Assembly: GCA_937926025.1 (NCBI GenBank)
Contig: CALANQ010000420.1
Coordinates: forward strand, 1 to 5,369
Reading direction: 5' to 3'
DNA length: 5,369 nucleotides
DNA from: an uncultured Acidimicrobiales bacterium
GTDB lineage: Bacteria; Actinomycetota; Acidimicrobiia; Acidimicrobiales; Iamiaceae
Part shown: piece by piece, positions 4,876-5,369 of the stretch
How positions within the stretch are numbered: the first letter of the stretch is position 1
Layout: each line of letters opens with the position of its first letter
Notes under the pieces: generated by a model
The model's input: only the letters and a program-made list of their open reading frames with translations
The model's database searches: none
Told to the model about the DNA's origin: nothing
Made by a program: the position numbers and the translations under genes

Positions 4876-4899
4876 ACCCGGCCTGCACCCAGGCCGGGT
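4876..4899. terminator. Hairpin terminator between convergent genes
   Basis: ACCCGGCCTG-CACC-CAGGCCGGGT is a perfect 10-bp stem with a 4-base loop. It lies 34 bp after the HNH stop and 11 bp from the stop of the opposing gene, so it can serve both strands. The T-tract is almost absent, as is usual for GC-rich actinobacterial terminators. Confidence 0.75.
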
Positions 4900-4910
4900 T
4901 CGGGCGCGTC

Positions 4911-5369
4911 TCAGAAGATGCGGCCGTAGGGGGAGGGGTGGGGGTCGGGGTCCGACGACTGGTACGGCCCGGCTTCCGGTGCGGTCGGTGCGGTCGGTGC
5001 CGTGGGTGGGGGAGGTGCTGGGGTCGTCGGAGCCGACGGGCCATCGGCCTCGAAGTCCCGGACCAGGCGCCTGGCCTCCCGGCGGCTCAGGGTGAACCGG
5101 GGGATCACCACGGGGTCGGCGGTGCGGCGGTGGACGATGGCGCCGGCCGAGGGGATGGCGCCTCGGGGCGGGCGGAGCGTGACGGCGGCGACGTCGTCGG
5201 CAGGGATGCGGATCGTGCGCACCAGGGTCCGGGCCGACCAGCGCTCGCGGCCCACCGACACCCCGACGGTCACCACCCGCACGGCGGCCACAGCACCGAC
5301 GATCGACCCGAGCAGGGCCAGCGAGCGCAGCGAGGCCGGATGGCCGTCGTGGTCCGCATCCAGCGCGTA
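4911..5369 (-). CDS. Membrane-anchored PH-like domain protein (partial, N-terminus beyond right edge)
   Basis: The frame stays open to the window edge, so 152 residues of the C-terminal part are seen. Residues about 13-39 are hydrophobic (LRSLALLGSIVGAVAAVRVV and on) and look like a transmembrane helix. Residues about 38-108 follow the pattern of the short bacterial PH-like domain found in actinobacterial membrane proteins (bPH_6 type): GVSVGRERWSARTLVRTIRI, then PADDVAAVTL, a strand VVIPRFTL and a closing helix SRREARRLVRDF. The last 40 residues are a disordered Pro/Ala/Thr tail with TAP repeats, ending PSPYGRIF. A GTG at 5291 could be a start, but it would cut the helix, so a start outside the window is preferred. 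Such proteins usually have one or two membrane spans before the domain; their role is poorly known. The family assignment is by pattern only. Confidence 0.7.
   Translation of the reverse strand, partial: YALDADHDGHPASLRSLALLGSIVGAVAAVRVVTVGVSVGRERWSARTLVRTIRIPADDVAAVTLRPPRGAIPSAGAIVHRRTADPVVIPRFTLSRREARRLVRDFEADGPSAPTTPAPPPPTAPTAPTAPEAGPYQSSDPDPHPSPYGRIF
4977..5000 (-). repeat. 9-bp tandem repeat encoding TAP units
   Basis: On the plus strand GGTGCGGTC occurs twice in tandem (4978-4986, 4987-4995) followed by a partial third copy GGTGC. On the coding (minus) strand it gives the TAPTAPTAP run in the proline-rich tail of the PH-like protein. The 9-bp period keeps frame, so copy number could vary without breaking the gene. 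Confidence 0.8.

Noticed and set aside
1..5369. CRISPR array, tRNA, rRNA, riboswitch or toxin-antitoxin pair
   Set aside because: No regularly spaced repeats, no tRNA-like cloverleaf or rRNA core was seen, and no known riboswitch core stood out. The small HTH protein has no adjacent toxin-like partner, as its neighbour is a full alcohol dehydrogenase.

Overview
This is a strongly GC-rich stretch of chromosome from a high-GC actinobacterium. The C-ending codon bias, the TANNNT-type -10 hexamers with a probable leaderless GTG start, the mycobacterial-type SOS box and the DUF222/HNH (13E12-type) gene all fit Actinomycetota. Acidimicrobiia such as Iamia-like lineages are possible, but that is a guess from protein style and nothing here proves the class. 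Both ends cut through genes.

Left part (1-700, minus strand): a compact copper-homeostasis operon. A promoter carries a near-textbook CsoR palindrome inside its 17-bp spacer. It reads leftward into a 71-residue CopZ-type metallochaperone, a 54-residue single-span membrane protein with a Thr/His-rich tail, and the N-terminal metal-binding domain of a CopA-type P-type ATPase that runs off the left edge. The three frames are nearly or actually overlapping, so they are probably translated together: the chaperone carries Cu(I), the ATPase exports it, and CsoR derepresses the set when copper is in excess.

Middle part (700-2600, plus strand): diverging from the copper operon are a 67-residue Cro/C1-type HTH protein, a 367-residue zinc-dependent medium-chain alcohol dehydrogenase with both zinc sites intact, and a 143-residue SRPBCC (START-like) protein. 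Spacings of 70 and 29 bp suggest one transcription unit, but the substrate cannot be told from sequence. Facing it (2621-3169, minus) is a secreted protein with an Ig-like domain and a Pro/Ala-rich tail.

Right part (3170-5369): a relatively AT-rich divergent promoter region, then a 497-residue DUF222 plus HNH nuclease-family protein. Its promoter has an SOS box lodged between the -35 and -10 hexamers, and its GTG start lies about one -10-to-start distance downstream, so it is probably leaderless and DNA-damage inducible. A perfect 10-bp hairpin separates it from a convergent, partial membrane-anchored PH-like domain protein with a proline-rich tail that leaves the window on the right.

No rRNA, tRNA, CRISPR array, insertion sequence or phage module is visible. 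I do not see a convincing undescribed multi-gene system. The best leads are the SOS-controlled HNH gene with its internal composition switch, and the small membrane protein translationally wired between the copper chaperone and the copper ATPase.
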